DNA of 64,000 bases from Desulfoluna spongiiphila. GTDB lineage: Bacteria > Desulfobacterota > Desulfobacteria > Desulfobacterales > Desulfolunaceae. Both the position numbers and the translations under genes were made by a program. This document shows positions 26,616-36,484 of the stretch, piece after piece. The notes below the pieces were generated by a model that saw nothing but the letters and a program-made list of their open reading frames with translations, searched no databases and was not told the DNA's origin. Position 1 is the stretch's first letter. Each line of letters starts with the position of its first letter. Location: positions 47,239-111,238 of the forward strand of contig NZ_FMUX01000004.1 of assembly GCF_900101345.1 (NCBI RefSeq), written 5' to 3'.

Positions 26616-27863
26616 TTGAACTGGATTGCCTGGATTATACTGACTGCCCTGCTGGCCCAAACCCTGACCCATATGACAGCCGATGCCCTCAACCTTCGCG
26701 GCGCCGAAGTCATTCCACCGGAGCTTGATGACCTCTACTCCACCGAGGAAGGGCAAAAAGCAAAAGCCTACCTGAAAGCCAAAACCCAGGTGGGATGGAT
26801 CGAAAGCACCCTCTCCCTCGGCCTCTTTCTTCTTTTCTGGTTTTTAAAAGGGTTCCCGTTTCTCGATGGCCTCGCCAAGGGATTCGGATTCGGACCGGTC
26901 CTTACGGGACTTGTGGCCTTTGCCCTTCTCGGGGCGTTAAAATCTCTGTTCAACCTTCCCTTTGCTCTCTACGGCACCTTTGTCATTGAAGAGCGGTTCG
27001 GGTTCAATCGAACCACCTTGAAAACCTTTATCCTGGATCGAATCAAGGGCATGCTGGTAGGCGTTGCCATCGGCACGCCTCTTCTGGCAGGTATCCTCGC
27101 CTTTTTCCAGCATGCGGGAAGCGGGGCCTGGGTGATGTGCTGGGCGGTGGTTACCCTGTTCATGCTGGGGGTCAACATCATCGTGCCCACCTGGATCATG
27201 CCCCTGTTCAACACCTTTACCCCCCTGGAAGAAGGAGACCTGAAATCACGCATCATGGCGTATGCGGATACCATCGGGTTTCCCCTGCAGAAAATCTTCG
27301 TCATGGACGGCTCCCGTCGGTCCACCAAGGCCAACGCCTTTTTCTCCGGGTTCGGAAAATTCCGGCGCATTGTCCTCTACGACACCCTGGTCAACAATCA
27401 GTCCACTGAGGAAGTCCTTGCGGTCCTCGCCCATGAAATGGGGCACTTCAAGCTTCGGCATATCCGAAACGGGCTCTTCATCGCCATTGCCCACACGGGT
27501 ATTCTCTTTTACTTCCTCTCCCTGGCATTGACCCTGAAGCCCCTGCATGCGGCGTTTTTCATGCCCACCATCGAGGTGTACGCCGGCCTGATCTTCTTCT
27601 CCCTTCTCTACACCCCGGTGGAATTCCTTCTCGGATTTCCGCTTCAGGCATGGTCCCGGGCCAACGAATACCAGGCGGATGCCTATGCGGTTCAGACCTC
27701 CGGTCTATCTGAGGCTCTGGTCTCCTCCCTTAAAACGCTTCACAAAACCAGCCTGTCCAACCTCAACCCCCACCCGCTGCATGTGGCCCTGAATCACTCC
27801 CACCCGCCGCTTCTCCAGCGCATCAGGAAAATCCATCAGGAGCGTTTGACACCCCACCCCTGA
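26616..27863 (+). CDS. M48-family membrane metalloprotease, Ste24/CAAX protease type
   Basis: The protein has an N-terminal membrane region (several helices, LNWIAWIILTALLAQ to about residue 250 of the mature frame) that matches the Ste24 CAAX prenyl protease N-domain. The zinc motif HEMGH is in VLAHEMGHFKLRHI, and the third ligand is probably the Glu in SRANEYQADAYAV. Family members cleave membrane-associated substrates. The frame stays open upstream to 26391 through repeat DNA. I place the start at the TTG 26616, because homology begins there and upstream residues are repeat-derived; no strong ribosome site supports it. It follows prc, so both may serve envelope proteolysis. Confidence 0.88.
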   Translation: MNWIAWIILTALLAQTLTHMTADALNLRGAEVIPPELDDLYSTEEGQKAKAYLKAKTQVGWIESTLSLGLFLLFWFLKGFPFLDGLAKGFGFGPVLTGLVAFALLGALKSLFNLPFALYGTFVIEERFGFNRTTLKTFILDRIKGMLVGVAIGTPLLAGILAFFQHAGSGAWVMCWAVVTLFMLGVNIIVPTWIMPLFNTFTPLEEGDLKSRIMAYADTIGFPLQKIFVMDGSRRSTKANAFFSGFGKFRRIVLYDTLVNNQSTEEVLAVLAHEMGHFKLRHIRNGLFIAIAHTGILFYFLSLALTLKPLHAAFFMPTIEVYAGLIFFSLLYTPVEFLLGFPLQAWSRANEYQADAYAVQTSGLSEALVSSLKTLHKTSLSNLNPHPLHVALNHSHPPLLQRIRKIHQERLTPHP

Positions 27864-28419
27864 TCCGTCACAAACAGCGATCAATAAAGGGGGCCGCGAA
27901 ACCTTCCCGTCAGGGTATGGAACCAGCCGCTGCCCCCTTCGGTGGGCCACGTCGACACGCCCTTTCCTTCAATTCTGCGGAAAAATAAAAAGAGAAAGCG
28001 GCCACCGGAAAAAGGCCAAATCCCTTTATTTACGTCAAACCGTTTTTTCCTTATTTAGATATATTTTTTTTGACAAATACTGGCACAGCAGGTATATCAA
28101 ATTAACTTTATCCTGTCCGGTTCATGGATAGTATGCCCAATAATCAGTCAGCAATAACCCTCTATCCAAATACGATCCAGCTTCACAAGACAGGTTGAGA
28201 ATCACCAGATAACTTGACTGCCATATACTAACTCTTATTTCTTCCATAAGGGTTTTCTTACGGGCCGTGGAAACAAACAATTGCTTGCGTTACTAAGGTG
28301 TTGCAATCCGCATACCGACATAACGGTTCATCGCCGTCACAAGCGAGCCCTGCGATTGTATGAGGTACTACTTCCGAGGCCCCTGAACCCCTTCACACTC
28401 AGGGAGGTAACCTGCCGTT
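27864..28419. other. Intergenic region, AT-rich leader of fchA
   Basis: No gene is supported. The segment around 28040-28240 is AT-rich (TTATTTAGATATATTTTTTTTGACAAATACTGG) and probably contains the promoter for the C1 genes; a TTGACA at about 28070 is a candidate -35. AGGGAGGT at about 28400 serves as ribosome site for fchA. Confidence 0.5.
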
Positions 28420-29052
28420 ATGTCCATGGCCGAACTCTCATCCAAAGAATTTCTCTCTCAACTTGCATCCAAAGCCCCGATCCCCGGTGGCGGTGGAGCC
28501 GCAGCCCTGGGCGGTGCCGTCGGCATGGCCCTCTCCAACATGGTCGGCAACCTGACCACAGGCAAAAAGAAATATCAGGACGTGGAAGAGGAAGTGCTGG
28601 AACTCCTCAAAAAAGGCGACGTGGTCATCCGGGAGCTTCTGGCCCTCATCGATGCCGACGCCGAGGTGTTCAAACCCCTTGCCAAGGCTTACAGCCTGCC
28701 CAAGGGCACCCCGGAAGAGGCCCAGACCAAGGCCGAAACCATCGAGGCCTGCTGCAAAACAGCGTGCAGCGTTCCCATGCAGATCATGCGAAAAGCCTGC
28801 GAAGGCATCGCCATCCACAAGCGCATGGGGGAAATCGGCACCGTCATGGCGGTCTCCGATGTGGGCTGCGGCGTGGTTTTTCTCAAAGCCGCCCTCATCT
28901 CCGCCCAGCTCAACGTCATTATCAACCTGAACTCCATTAAAGATGAAGACTACCTTGCGGCCACCCGCAACGAAATGGATATCCTCATGGAGCAGGGAAC
29001 GGTTGAGGCGGATGACACCCTTGAAATCGTGATGGAAAAGCTGACGAAATAA
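28420..29052 (+). CDS. fchA: Methenyltetrahydrofolate cyclohydrolase (FTCD/FchA family)
   Basis: The 210-residue product matches the cyclodeaminase/cyclohydrolase family: the [21 protein letters not shown] segment (residues 18-38) and the helical remainder with [23 protein letters not shown] are characteristic. It converts 5,10-methenyl-THF to 10-formyl-THF or the reverse. In anaerobes the single-domain FchA serves the methyl branch of the Wood-Ljungdahl pathway. The next gene encodes FolD, 82 bp downstream on the same strand, which supports this role. The ATG at 28420 follows AGGGAGGT; a second ATG two codons on is possible. Confidence 0.92.
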   Translation: MSMAELSSKEFLSQLASKAPIPGGGGAAALGGAVGMALSNMVGNLTTGKKKYQDVEEEVLELLKKGDVVIRELLALIDADAEVFKPLAKAYSLPKGTPEEAQTKAETIEACCKTACSVPMQIMRKACEGIAIHKRMGEIGTVMAVSDVGCGVVFLKAALISAQLNVIINLNSIKDEDYLAATRNEMDILMEQGTVEADDTLEIVMEKLTK

Positions 29053-29134
29053 CACAGCGGGTGTCAACGAGATATCACAGGAATCAATTTCATATGGGCT
29101 CCTTCATTTCTGGAGACCGGAAAGGACGACAGAC

Positions 29135-30058
29135 ATGGCTGAACGTTTAACTGGCAAACCCGTGGCCGATGCGATTAAGGCCTCCCTGACGGACAAAGTG
29201 ACCGCTCTCAAAGCCAAAGGAACCACCCCGAAACTTGGGATTATCCGTGTGGGCGCGCGCCCCGACGACCTGTTTTATGAAGGCGGCGCAAAAAAAACCT
29301 GCACCGCCGTGGGCATGGAGTATGAGGTATTTGAGCACGACGAAGCCATCACCGAAGCCGACCTTGAAAAGGCCGTCACCGAGGTAGGCGCACGCAGCGA
29401 CATCCACGGCATCCTCATGTTCGCGCCCCTGCCCTCCCATCTGGACGAAAACAAGATCAAAAGCCTGATCCCCGTGGAAAAAGACGTGGACTGCCTCAGC
29501 CCCATCAGCGCCGACAAACTCTTTGCAGGCAACGGCTCCGGCTTTCCCCCCTGCACACCCACGGCCTGCATGGATATGCTCGCCCACTACAATGTGCCGC
29601 TCCAGGGACATAAATGTGTGGTCATCGGGCAGGGCGCCGTGGTTGGAAAGCCCGTCTCCTACCTGCTCCTTAAAGCCGGAGCCGCCGTCACCACCGTCTA
29701 CATCGACGAAACCGGCACCCTGTGCGTGGACGAACTGGCCCTAAAAGGCGGCTCCATGGAACTTGCCAAACGCCTTCAAGGCGTCACCACCCCTGAGATC
29801 TGCAAGGAAGCGGACGTCATCGTAGCCGCCGCAGGTGTCCCCCGCCTTGTCAAAGCCGATGCCGCCACCGCAGGCCAGACCTTCATCGACGTCGGCATCA
29901 ACGCCGACCCGGAAAACCCCGGAAAATACTGCGGTGACGTGGACTACGCCAACGTGGAGCCCATCGTGTCCCGCATCTCCCCAGTCCCCGCAGGGGTCGG
30001 CTCGGTGACCACATCGGTGCTGTGCAAGCACACAGTGGCAGCGTGTGAGAAAGCGTAG
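29135..30058 (+). CDS. folD: FolD-type methylenetetrahydrofolate dehydrogenase / cyclohydrolase
   Basis: The 307-residue protein has the FolD fold: substrate lysine region YEGGAKKTC (about residues 49-57), KDVDCLSP (KDVDG equivalent), TPTACMDML and the NAD(P) motif [14 protein letters not shown], ending in [14 protein letters not shown]. The [10 protein letters not shown] variant of the usual YVRxKxK segment is, from memory, typical of acetogen-like FolDs. Together with FchA it interconverts methylene-, methenyl- and formyl-THF. The pair forms a C1 operon that ends at the terminator at 30113. AAAGGA precedes the ATG. Confidence 0.92.
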   Translation: MAERLTGKPVADAIKASLTDKVTALKAKGTTPKLGIIRVGARPDDLFYEGGAKKTCTAVGMEYEVFEHDEAITEADLEKAVTEVGARSDIHGILMFAPLPSHLDENKIKSLIPVEKDVDCLSPISADKLFAGNGSGFPPCTPTACMDMLAHYNVPLQGHKCVVIGQGAVVGKPVSYLLLKAGAAVTTVYIDETGTLCVDELALKGGSMELAKRLQGVTTPEICKEADVIVAAAGVPRLVKADAATAGQTFIDVGINADPENPGKYCGDVDYANVEPIVSRISPVPAGVGSVTTSVLCKHTVAACEKA

Positions 30059-30112
30059 CAGGGACAGGTTATAGGGCATGGGCCATAGGTAAATCATATC
30101 GCAACCCCAAAA

Positions 30113-30142
30113 GCCGCTGGAGGCTCTCCAGCGGCTTTTTTT
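30113..30142 (+). terminator. Rho-independent terminator after folD
   Basis: GCCGCTGGAG pairs perfectly with CTCCAGCGGC around a three-base loop, followed by seven T residues. It lies 55 bp past the folD stop codon. Confidence 0.9.
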
Positions 30143-30149
30143 CACCGAA

Positions 30150-30642
30150 CATGGTGCACAAAGTGCACCCTACGGGGTGTGGGCATGCCTCTGATTTCAT
30201 GGAATTGTTCTTGAGGCGTTTCCACGAAAAAACCAAAAACGCTCGAAACACCGAAGACTGTAGGGTGCACTCTGTGCACCAAAATGACGGCTTTCGATCC
30301 CCCCTATATCCAGAGAGACCAAGGCTTTTATTCACCGAACATGGTGCACAGAGTGCACCCTACGGGGTGTGGACATGCCTCTGATTTCATGAAATTGTTC
30401 TTGAGGCGTTCCCACAAAAAAACCAAAAGCGCTCGAAACACCGAAGACTGTAGGGTGCACTCCGTGCACCAAAACGACGGCTTTGCCCCCCCCACTGAAT
30501 CCAGAGAAACCAAGGCCTTTATTCACCGAATATGCCCTGCGGGGTGCGCAGATACCCTTGGTTTTATGGGGTTATTCGTAAGGCGCACCCCCACGCCCAC
30601 GCTGTTCAGCAGTTCCTTACCGAAGAGAGGAGCTAAACTGTT
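30150..30642. repeat. Two tandem 190-bp REP units upstream of the RAYT gene
   Basis: Reverse-oriented REP palindromes start at 30153 and 30343 and forward ones at 30260 and 30450; both spacings are 190 bp. The spacers match those of the 19-kb array in inverse orientation. The units end about 110 bp before the REP-associated transposase. Confidence 0.92.
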
Positions 30643-31194
30643 ATGTCCGACTATCGCCGCGCAAAGGAAGCCGGAGGTACGTATTTTTTTACGGTGCTCA
30701 CCTACAGGCGTCAGCCCATCTTATGCGCAGAAGATGTTCGAAATGCTTTGCGAGACGGCATCAATCATGCCCGGCACAACCATCCTTTCACCATCGATGC
30801 CTGGGTGTTGCTTCCCGATCACCTTCACTGTATCTGGACGCTGCCCGAAGGAGATGCAAACTTCAGCCTCCGGTGGGCAATAATCAAACGTTTCGTGACA
30901 AAAACATGCGGAGCAACACGGCAACGTAACGAGTGGATGGGCGAGTCCAAAAAACGCAGACACGAATCGACCATCTGGCAACGCCGTTTCTGGGAGCACC
31001 AGATACGTGACAGCCATGATTTAGAGCGGCACATGGACTATCTCCACTACAACCCCGTTAAGCACAACCTTGTCTCCCGAGTCAGCGACTGGCCCTGGTC
31101 GACCTTTCACAGCTATGCACGGCAAAGCATTTATCCGCAGGATTGGGGGCGGGATTATTCTGTGAATGCGGCACACGATTATGGCAAGCGGTGA
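30643..31194 (+). CDS. REP-associated tyrosine transposase (RAYT, Y1/HUH)
   Basis: The 183-residue protein carries the HUH metal motif in LLPDHLHCIW (His60, His62) and the catalytic tyrosine in MDYLHYNPVKH (Tyr133), with the YxHxNP signature of the TnpA-REP branch of IS200-like transposases. RAYTs are single-copy genes that cut and mobilise REP palindromes instead of flanking an ordinary IS. Here REP units flank it on both sides (30153-30470 and 31296-31422), with more at other loci of the window. GAGGAG lies ten bases before the ATG. All catalytic residues are present, so it is likely active. Confidence 0.93.
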   Translation: MSDYRRAKEAGGTYFFTVLTYRRQPILCAEDVRNALRDGINHARHNHPFTIDAWVLLPDHLHCIWTLPEGDANFSLRWAIIKRFVTKTCGATRQRNEWMGESKKRRHESTIWQRRFWEHQIRDSHDLERHMDYLHYNPVKHNLVSRVSDWPWSTFHSYARQSIYPQDWGRDYSVNAAHDYGKR

Positions 31195-31572
31195 AAAGAA
31201 TATCACGCAGGTGTCACGGGATTTATCCTTATGGATCAGACAACGGCTGTCCACCCTGATATCCATAAAGACCAAGGCTTTTGTTCCCCGAACCTGGTGC
31301 ACAGAGTGCACCCTACGGGGTGTGGGCATGCCCCCGGTTTCGTGGAATTGCTCGTGAAGCGTTCCCACACCCAACCAAAAATGCTCGAAACACCGAAGAC
31401 TGTAGGGTGCACTCCGTGCACCAAAATGACGGCTTTCGATCCCCCCTGATATCCAGAGAAATCTATGCTTTTATCCCACGAACAGGGCCCCCCAGAATTC
31501 TCCCTACAGGCTGAGGGCCTCGCGGCACGGTGTCATGACCTATGACCTATTTTCCTATGACCTGTCCCCCCC
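31195..31572. repeat. REP pair downstream of the RAYT gene
   Basis: A reverse REP palindrome starts at 31296 and a forward one at 31402, with the same rev-to-fwd spacing (about 106 bp) as upstream of the gene. The rest holds short heptamer-like runs (CATGACCTATGACCTATTTTCCTATGACC at 31534-31562). No gene. Confidence 0.85.
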
Positions 31573-32331
31573 CTACTTTTCCTCTTCCACCCTCTTCTTC
31601 CACTTGATCCGCTCACTCTCCGTCCAATCGATACGGCTCCAGAGGCCCTGGAGAATACTCACCTCTCGTTCGGTGATGTCGCTCTGCCCGAAAATCCGGC
31701 GGTAGGTTCGCAGGAGGTGATCCGGGCTCAAGGGGTCCAGGTATTCGATGTCAAGGAGGGTCTTCTGCATGTGGCGGAGCATGCGCTCAAGGGATTCGTT
31801 GGTGGCGGGGACCCGGGTCTCGATCCCCTCAGGGGTGGGGCCGGCAAACCGTTTTCTGACCTCGTACATGCAGACGGTGGCTGCCTGGGCAAGGTTCATG
31901 GAGGGGTAGGCTTCGTCGGTGGGCAGGGTAATAAAGTACTGGCAGAGATCCAGCTCTTCGGTTTTCAGGCCTTTGTCTTCCCGGCCGAAGACCAGGGCGG
32001 CGTTGACCTCATCACCCATGGGATGAAGCTTTTCCGAAAGCTCATCGGGGGTGAAGAAAACATTTCGGTATTTCCCGAAACGCCGAGTGGTGCCAAAGGC
32101 GTAGTGGACCCCTTCCAGGGCTTCGGCAAGGGTATCCACCACCACGGCTTCCTCAAGGAGACGCTTTGTTTTTACCGCCATCCTCAAGGCATCCAGGGAC
32201 AAATGATCGCACTGGGGGTTCACGAGCACCAGGCGGCTAAAACCAAAATTCATCATGGCGCGAGACACCGAGCCTATATTCAAGGGGCCCTGGGGCTCCA
32301 CCAGCACAATGGAAATCTGCTCTGTTTTCAT
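31573..32331 (-). CDS. trmJ: TrmJ-like SpoU-family RNA methyltransferase
   Basis: The 252-residue protein begins ISIVLVEPQGPLNIGSVSRAMMNFG and carries the knotted SPOUT motifs ALVFGREDKGL and LPTDEAYPSMNLAQAATVCMYE, the pattern of TrmJ (tRNA Cm32/Um32 2'-O-methyltransferase using SAM). The C-terminal part (LERMLRHMQKTLLDIEYLDP) matches the TrmJ dimer extension. AGGAG precedes the ATG. Target nucleotide is inferred from the family. Confidence 0.88.
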   Translation of the reverse strand: MKTEQISIVLVEPQGPLNIGSVSRAMMNFGFSRLVLVNPQCDHLSLDALRMAVKTKRLLEEAVVVDTLAEALEGVHYAFGTTRRFGKYRNVFFTPDELSEKLHPMGDEVNAALVFGREDKGLKTEELDLCQYFITLPTDEAYPSMNLAQAATVCMYEVRKRFAGPTPEGIETRVPATNESLERMLRHMQKTLLDIEYLDPLSPDHLLRTYRRIFGQSDITEREVSILQGLWSRIDWTESERIKWKKRVEEEK

Positions 32332-32471
32332 ACAACTCCTGATTACGCAATCTTAGGATAAAAAACGCTCTTTATAGCATCCCCGGATTCTGATAGAAAC
32401 CCCACTGTCGTATCAGAACGACAAAATGCCGGATATGTTATTTTTTTAACCCAGGTTCCCAAGGCTTTTTC

Positions 32472-34340
32472 ATGCCCCATACCCTTCTTTTGCAACTTCC
32501 CGTTCCCAGGCACCAGGTCGGTGCCAAAAGCGGAAACATCCCCCTCGGTCCAGCCTGCCTGAAGCTCGCTGCCGAAACCCACACCGATGCCAGCGTGGAA
32601 ATATTCCCCGAAACCCTGGCCACCCACGGAGGGGATGCCGCTATTTTAGAGGAGATCTGTAAAAAACGCCCGGACATCCTGGGGCTCACCCTCACCTGCT
32701 GGAACGTGGAGCGATCCCTCCATCTTGCAGAGGAGGTCAAGAAAAGGTGCGGGGCCCGCATTGTGGCCGGGGGCCCCGAGGTGACGGTCGACAACCCCCT
32801 GACCCGTCATCCGGCCATCGATTTTCTTGTGTACGGCGAAGGGGAAGAGGTCTTTGTCAAGCTTTTGAAAGAACCCGGGCTCTGGGACCAGGGGGAGGCC
32901 TCCGGGTGCGCCCCTGAATTTTTCATGCATGGGAAAAACCCATACATTGAAAACATTCTCGATCCGGGTCCAGAAGAGATCATGCTCCTTGAGACCCAGC
33001 GGGGGTGCCCCTACGGATGCAAGTTCTGTTATTACAACAAAGCCCGGAAAGGGCTCACCTTTCTCTCCGATGAAAAGGTACTCGAAGGGATCCGATGGGC
33101 AGTGTGCAGCGGGGTCAAGGAGCTTTACCTTCTCGACCCCTCCCTCAACGCCCGCCCCGGCCTGAAGGACCTGCTCAAAGAGATTGCAAAAATCAACCCC
33201 CACGGAGCCCTTGCCCTTCGCAGCGAAATCCGAGCCGAATGGATCGACGCCGAAGCAGCTGAACTCTTTGCCGCAGCAGGGTTCACTGTCTTTGAAATCG
33301 GCCTTCAGTCCACATGCCGGAAGGCGCAAAAACTCATGGGCCGCAACACAGACCTCACGCGATTTGTCGAGGGGGTGAGCCACCTGAAGGACCATGGCAT
33401 CCTCTCCACGGTGGACCTCATCATTGGCCTGCCCGGCGATGACCTCACCAGCTTTTCCAGTTCCCTGAGGTTCGTAAAGGAAAACGGGCTGGACGACGAC
33501 GTGCAGGTCTTCCCCCTGGCCCTGCTTCCCGGTACCGCCTTCCGGCAGGAGAGTGAAAGCCTGGGACTTCGATTCCAGGAGAAGCCCCCGTACACCATCA
33601 TCGAAACCCCCGGGTTCAGCCCCGATGAGATCACCCTGGCCATGGACTGGACAGAATCCCTTCTGGACATGGACCTGATGAGCCCGCCCGAGGTGAATCT
33701 CTCCTGGAAAACGGAAGGGCTTCCCGCCCACCGAAGCGTCACCCCGGAGGACCGGGAACTCATGGCCACCTTCGTGGTGACAAATGAAACGACACAAGAC
33801 GACGCACGCCATGCAGCCGCCCGACTCTCATACCCCTACCAGGTGGTCATCACCCCCGAAGCCACGGATGACGAATCGGTCTTCCGCATCCTTGCAGAAT
33901 GTGTCTCCCGGAACCCGCACACCCCATGTGAGATCATCTGGGTCGAGCCCGACTCCCTTCCGGACGCCGTTCGGATTGTGGCCGAACTCCCCCTTTTCCG
34001 GCCCCATTTTCTGGACAACGAGCTTGCCCTTTTAGACCACCGTCCGGGCAACCGGGCCATCCTGTGCACACTTGTCAGCACGGATCCACACCCCCTGCCC
34101 GTCCCCATGGGGCGCAGCCTGAAACGGTTTTATGGCGATGCCCTCCCCACACGTGATGCGTTGGAAGACCTGAATGACGCAGATGGCGCGGTCATTGATG
34201 CACCGGACACCGAAGCCCTCCAGGCTTGGCAGGAATCCATGGCCCCCCACGCAGACGAGATGTTTCCCATCGCCTTTTCAGACCATGGGGCCATGGCATA
34301 CTGGCGGGAGTTGACCAGGGACGGGGATTGGGTTTTTTAG
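32472..34340 (+). CDS. B12-binding-domain radical SAM protein
   Basis: The N-terminal ~140 residues form a cobalamin-binding-type Rossmann domain (TLLLQLPVPRHQVGAKSGNIPLGPACL, ARIVAGGPEVT, FLVYGEGEEVF). The radical SAM core follows with the cluster motif CPYGCKFC near residue 178 and the LYLLDPSLNARPGL and IGLPGDDLTSF segments. The C-terminal ~190 residues (about 430-622) have no recognised domain. The Cys trio would bind [4Fe-4S] and SAM. The substrate is unknown; related proteins perform methylations or rearrangements. The ribosome site is weak. The gene stands alone between repeat regions. Confidence 0.88.
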   Translation: MPHTLLLQLPVPRHQVGAKSGNIPLGPACLKLAAETHTDASVEIFPETLATHGGDAAILEEICKKRPDILGLTLTCWNVERSLHLAEEVKKRCGARIVAGGPEVTVDNPLTRHPAIDFLVYGEGEEVFVKLLKEPGLWDQGEASGCAPEFFMHGKNPYIENILDPGPEEIMLLETQRGCPYGCKFCYYNKARKGLTFLSDEKVLEGIRWAVCSGVKELYLLDPSLNARPGLKDLLKEIAKINPHGALALRSEIRAEWIDAEAAELFAAAGFTVFEIGLQSTCRKAQKLMGRNTDLTRFVEGVSHLKDHGILSTVDLIIGLPGDDLTSFSSSLRFVKENGLDDDVQVFPLALLPGTAFRQESESLGLRFQEKPPYTIIETPGFSPDEITLAMDWTESLLDMDLMSPPEVNLSWKTEGLPAHRSVTPEDRELMATFVVTNETTQDDARHAAARLSYPYQVVITPEATDDESVFRILAECVSRNPHTPCEIIWVEPDSLPDAVRIVAELPLFRPHFLDNELALLDHRPGNRAILCTLVSTDPHPLPVPMGRSLKRFYGDALPTRDALEDLNDADGAVIDAPDTEALQAWQESMAPHADEMFPIAFSDHGAMAYWRELTRDGDWVF

Positions 34341-34799
34341 TGAATGGTGAAGTGGGTGCCTGATCTCTGTCAAGAGCAAAGGGGTTTTTAATCACCATAT
34401 TTGAAAAGCCAAAGGTCTCGGCGTTAACTGAATATCTGAAAAAATGGGCGGCGTCGTTCTGGTGCACGGAGTGCACCCTACAGGCCTCGGTGCCTCGCCG
34501 GGTTTCCGGTTGAGCCCACAGGACCTTTTCCGCGAACCATAAGGATCACCACCTGAAACCTGTGGGTAGCCTTCAGCTCGTAGGGTGCACTCTGTGCACC
34601 ATGTCCGCAAAACCAAAGGTCTCGGCGTTAACTGAATATCTGGAGAAATGGGTGAGCGTCGTTCTGGTGCACGGAGTGCACCCTACAGGACTCGGTGCCT
34701 CGCCGGGTTTTCGGTTGAGCTGACGGGGGCTGTTACGCGAACCATAAGGATCCCCACCTGTGAAACCTGCGGGTAGCCGAGATTTCTATTCACCATTCA
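34341..34799. repeat. Intergenic REP units
   Basis: Reverse REP palindromes start at 34461 and 34666 and a forward one at 34580. Spacer sequences (AAAGGTCTCGGCGTTAACTGAATATCTG) are repeated in both units and are related to the 19-kb array. TTCACCATTCACTATTCACG heptamers end the region. No gene. Confidence 0.88.
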
Positions 34800-35757
34800 C
34801 TATTCACGCTCCCCCCTCACCACAACCACCTCCGTCCCATGCCCCGGCAGGAGCATTTCAACGAGCTCCTGTTCCGTTACGGGGGTGTAGGTCCTTTGCC
34901 ACCGGGGATCCGACTCCAGTCGCTTCAGGCGACAGATGCGCTCCCGAACGGGGGGATGGGTGCGCAGCAGGGTGTGGCCTCGCTGCTCCCGGCGTCCTGC
35001 CACCCAGCGCATGAAAAGGGGGGACCGCCCGCCTTCGAGCTTTCTCAACGCTTTGATAAGGGGCCGGGGAGAACCTATGAGCTCGGCGGAGCCCGTATCG
35101 GCTGCGAACTCCCGGGTCCTCAGCAGGTGCAGCTGAAGCAGAAGCGCCACCACCGGGGCTGCCACCACAACAGCCAGGAGGACCAGGGACAACTCACGCT
35201 CCCCGGCAAAGATGGAAGGGAGATTGATGAGCACCATCAGCTGCCCGATGATGGAGAGCACATTGACCATCTTCACCGTGATTTCCGAAAACCACATGAT
35301 GCGGCCGTCATTGTGGGCGATATGGCTCAGTTCATGGGCCACCACACCGGCCATCTCGTCACTTTCGAGGGTTTCAAGGATACCACGGGACAAGGCAATG
35401 GCGGAGCTGCGCCGGTCCCCGGTCACAAAGGCGATGGAGCGTGAGCTCGGCAGGATCCAGACCTCAGGGACGTTTGTGATACCCGCATTCACGGACAGAT
35501 CCCGTACCAGGCGATGCAGCCCCGGCATCTGGAAATCCGTCACCCGAATCCCTCTGTAAAACCGCAGCACCACCGCCGGGGAAAGCCTCGGCGTCAGATG
35601 GTAGGCCAACAGCCCCCCCCACCGCAGCCGGAATGGAAAAAAGCGCCCCCCCCAGAATATGGGCCAAAAAAAGCAGCAAGGACGCCAAAGCCCATGCTGC
35701 TGTCGTTGATTTTACAAAACTGATGCTGTTTTGCCGTTCTTTCACACGCGCCATCAT
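34800..35757 (-). pseudogene. HtpX-like M48 metalloprotease with frameshift in a G8 tract
   Basis: The main frame (34800-35609) encodes HELSH in VVAHELSHIAHND, a double hydrophobic segment and the REFAADTGS zinc-ligand region, so it is an M48 membrane protease. Its natural N-terminus is in another frame: starting at ATG 35757 (AGGTGGG upstream) it reads MMARVKERQNSISFVKS, a membrane helix, and FSIPAAVGG, then would continue as LLAYHLTPRLSPAVVL. The frames are separated by eight G on the coding strand (35613-35620). Seven G would join them exactly. A second G8 tract lies at 35646-35653. This may be a phase-variable gene, a young pseudogene or a sequencing error. Confidence 0.78.
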
Positions 35758-35977
35758 ACCCACCTGCCTGTCAAACAGAGGCGGAAACGGCGCATGCCCT
35801 GACCCTGTTGTACCAGCCGCACCGTCACTGCCATGGTGTTTCTTCGGGAAAGCAAAAGATTTCCCATGGCATAAATTAGTCACAAATTATCGGGATGCAA
35901 GGAAAAAAAGCAGACGACAGGCGAGAAAAAGTGGAAAGCCGACGCGTCGCCCCATGGGGGACGCATCGGCTCGAAAA

Positions 35978-36481
35978 TCACTCAGGCGGCACTTCATAAT
36001 CGATGAACCGATGCAGGTCGTCGGGATGGATGGATTCGCCGGAAATGGCCCGGTCGCAGGCGGTGGCACCGGCTTTCTTCATTTTCTTGGCGCTCCCGCA
36101 GAGAAGGGGATGCCAGGAAGGAAGGGGCTTGCCCGCAAGGACCCTCCTGTACGCACAGGTTTCAGGGAGCCACCGGTACTTGGAGATGGAGGCGGGGGTC
36201 AGCTCCACACACACATCGTTGATGTACGTGCGGTTCTCGTAAATACGACACCTGCAGCTTTCAAGGTCCAGGTACTGGCAGGCCACAGACGTCACATAAA
36301 CAGCACCGGTATCGGCGTCTTCAAGCTTCTCCATGCAGCAGAGGCCGCACCCGTCACAGAGGGACTCCCACTGCTTCCGGCTCATACCGGACAGGGGCGT
36401 GCTCTCCCAGAACGGCGCACCGGCCTCACACTCTCTCTTCTTTTCCGTCTTTTTCACAATCCGACGAATCCTTCTGAACAA
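35978..36481 (-). CDS. YcgN-family cysteine cluster protein
   Basis: The 167-residue product contains FWESTPLSGMSRKQWESLCDGCGLCCMEKLEDADTG, then further conserved Cys, and WLPETCAYR with LPSWHPL: the YcgN (UPF0260) pattern, with cysteines that suggest a metal or Fe-S site. Function is unknown. I take the TTG at 36481, which sits four bases from the stop of the upstream gene, implying translational coupling; a downstream start is possible. No strong ribosome site is visible. Confidence 0.85.
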   Translation of the reverse strand: MFRRIRRIVKKTEKKRECEAGAPFWESTPLSGMSRKQWESLCDGCGLCCMEKLEDADTGAVYVTSVACQYLDLESCRCRIYENRTYINDVCVELTPASISKYRWLPETCAYRRVLAGKPLPSWHPLLCGSAKKMKKAGATACDRAISGESIHPDDLHRFIDYEVPPE

Positions 36482-36484
36482 CGG

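Noticed and set aside
30284..30883. 199-residue frame overlapping the RAYT start
   Set aside because: It is made of translated REP units and runs out of frame into the RAYT gene.
32646..33812. 388-residue minus-strand open frame
   Set aside because: Antisense to the radical SAM gene whose motifs are clear; no recognisable protein features.
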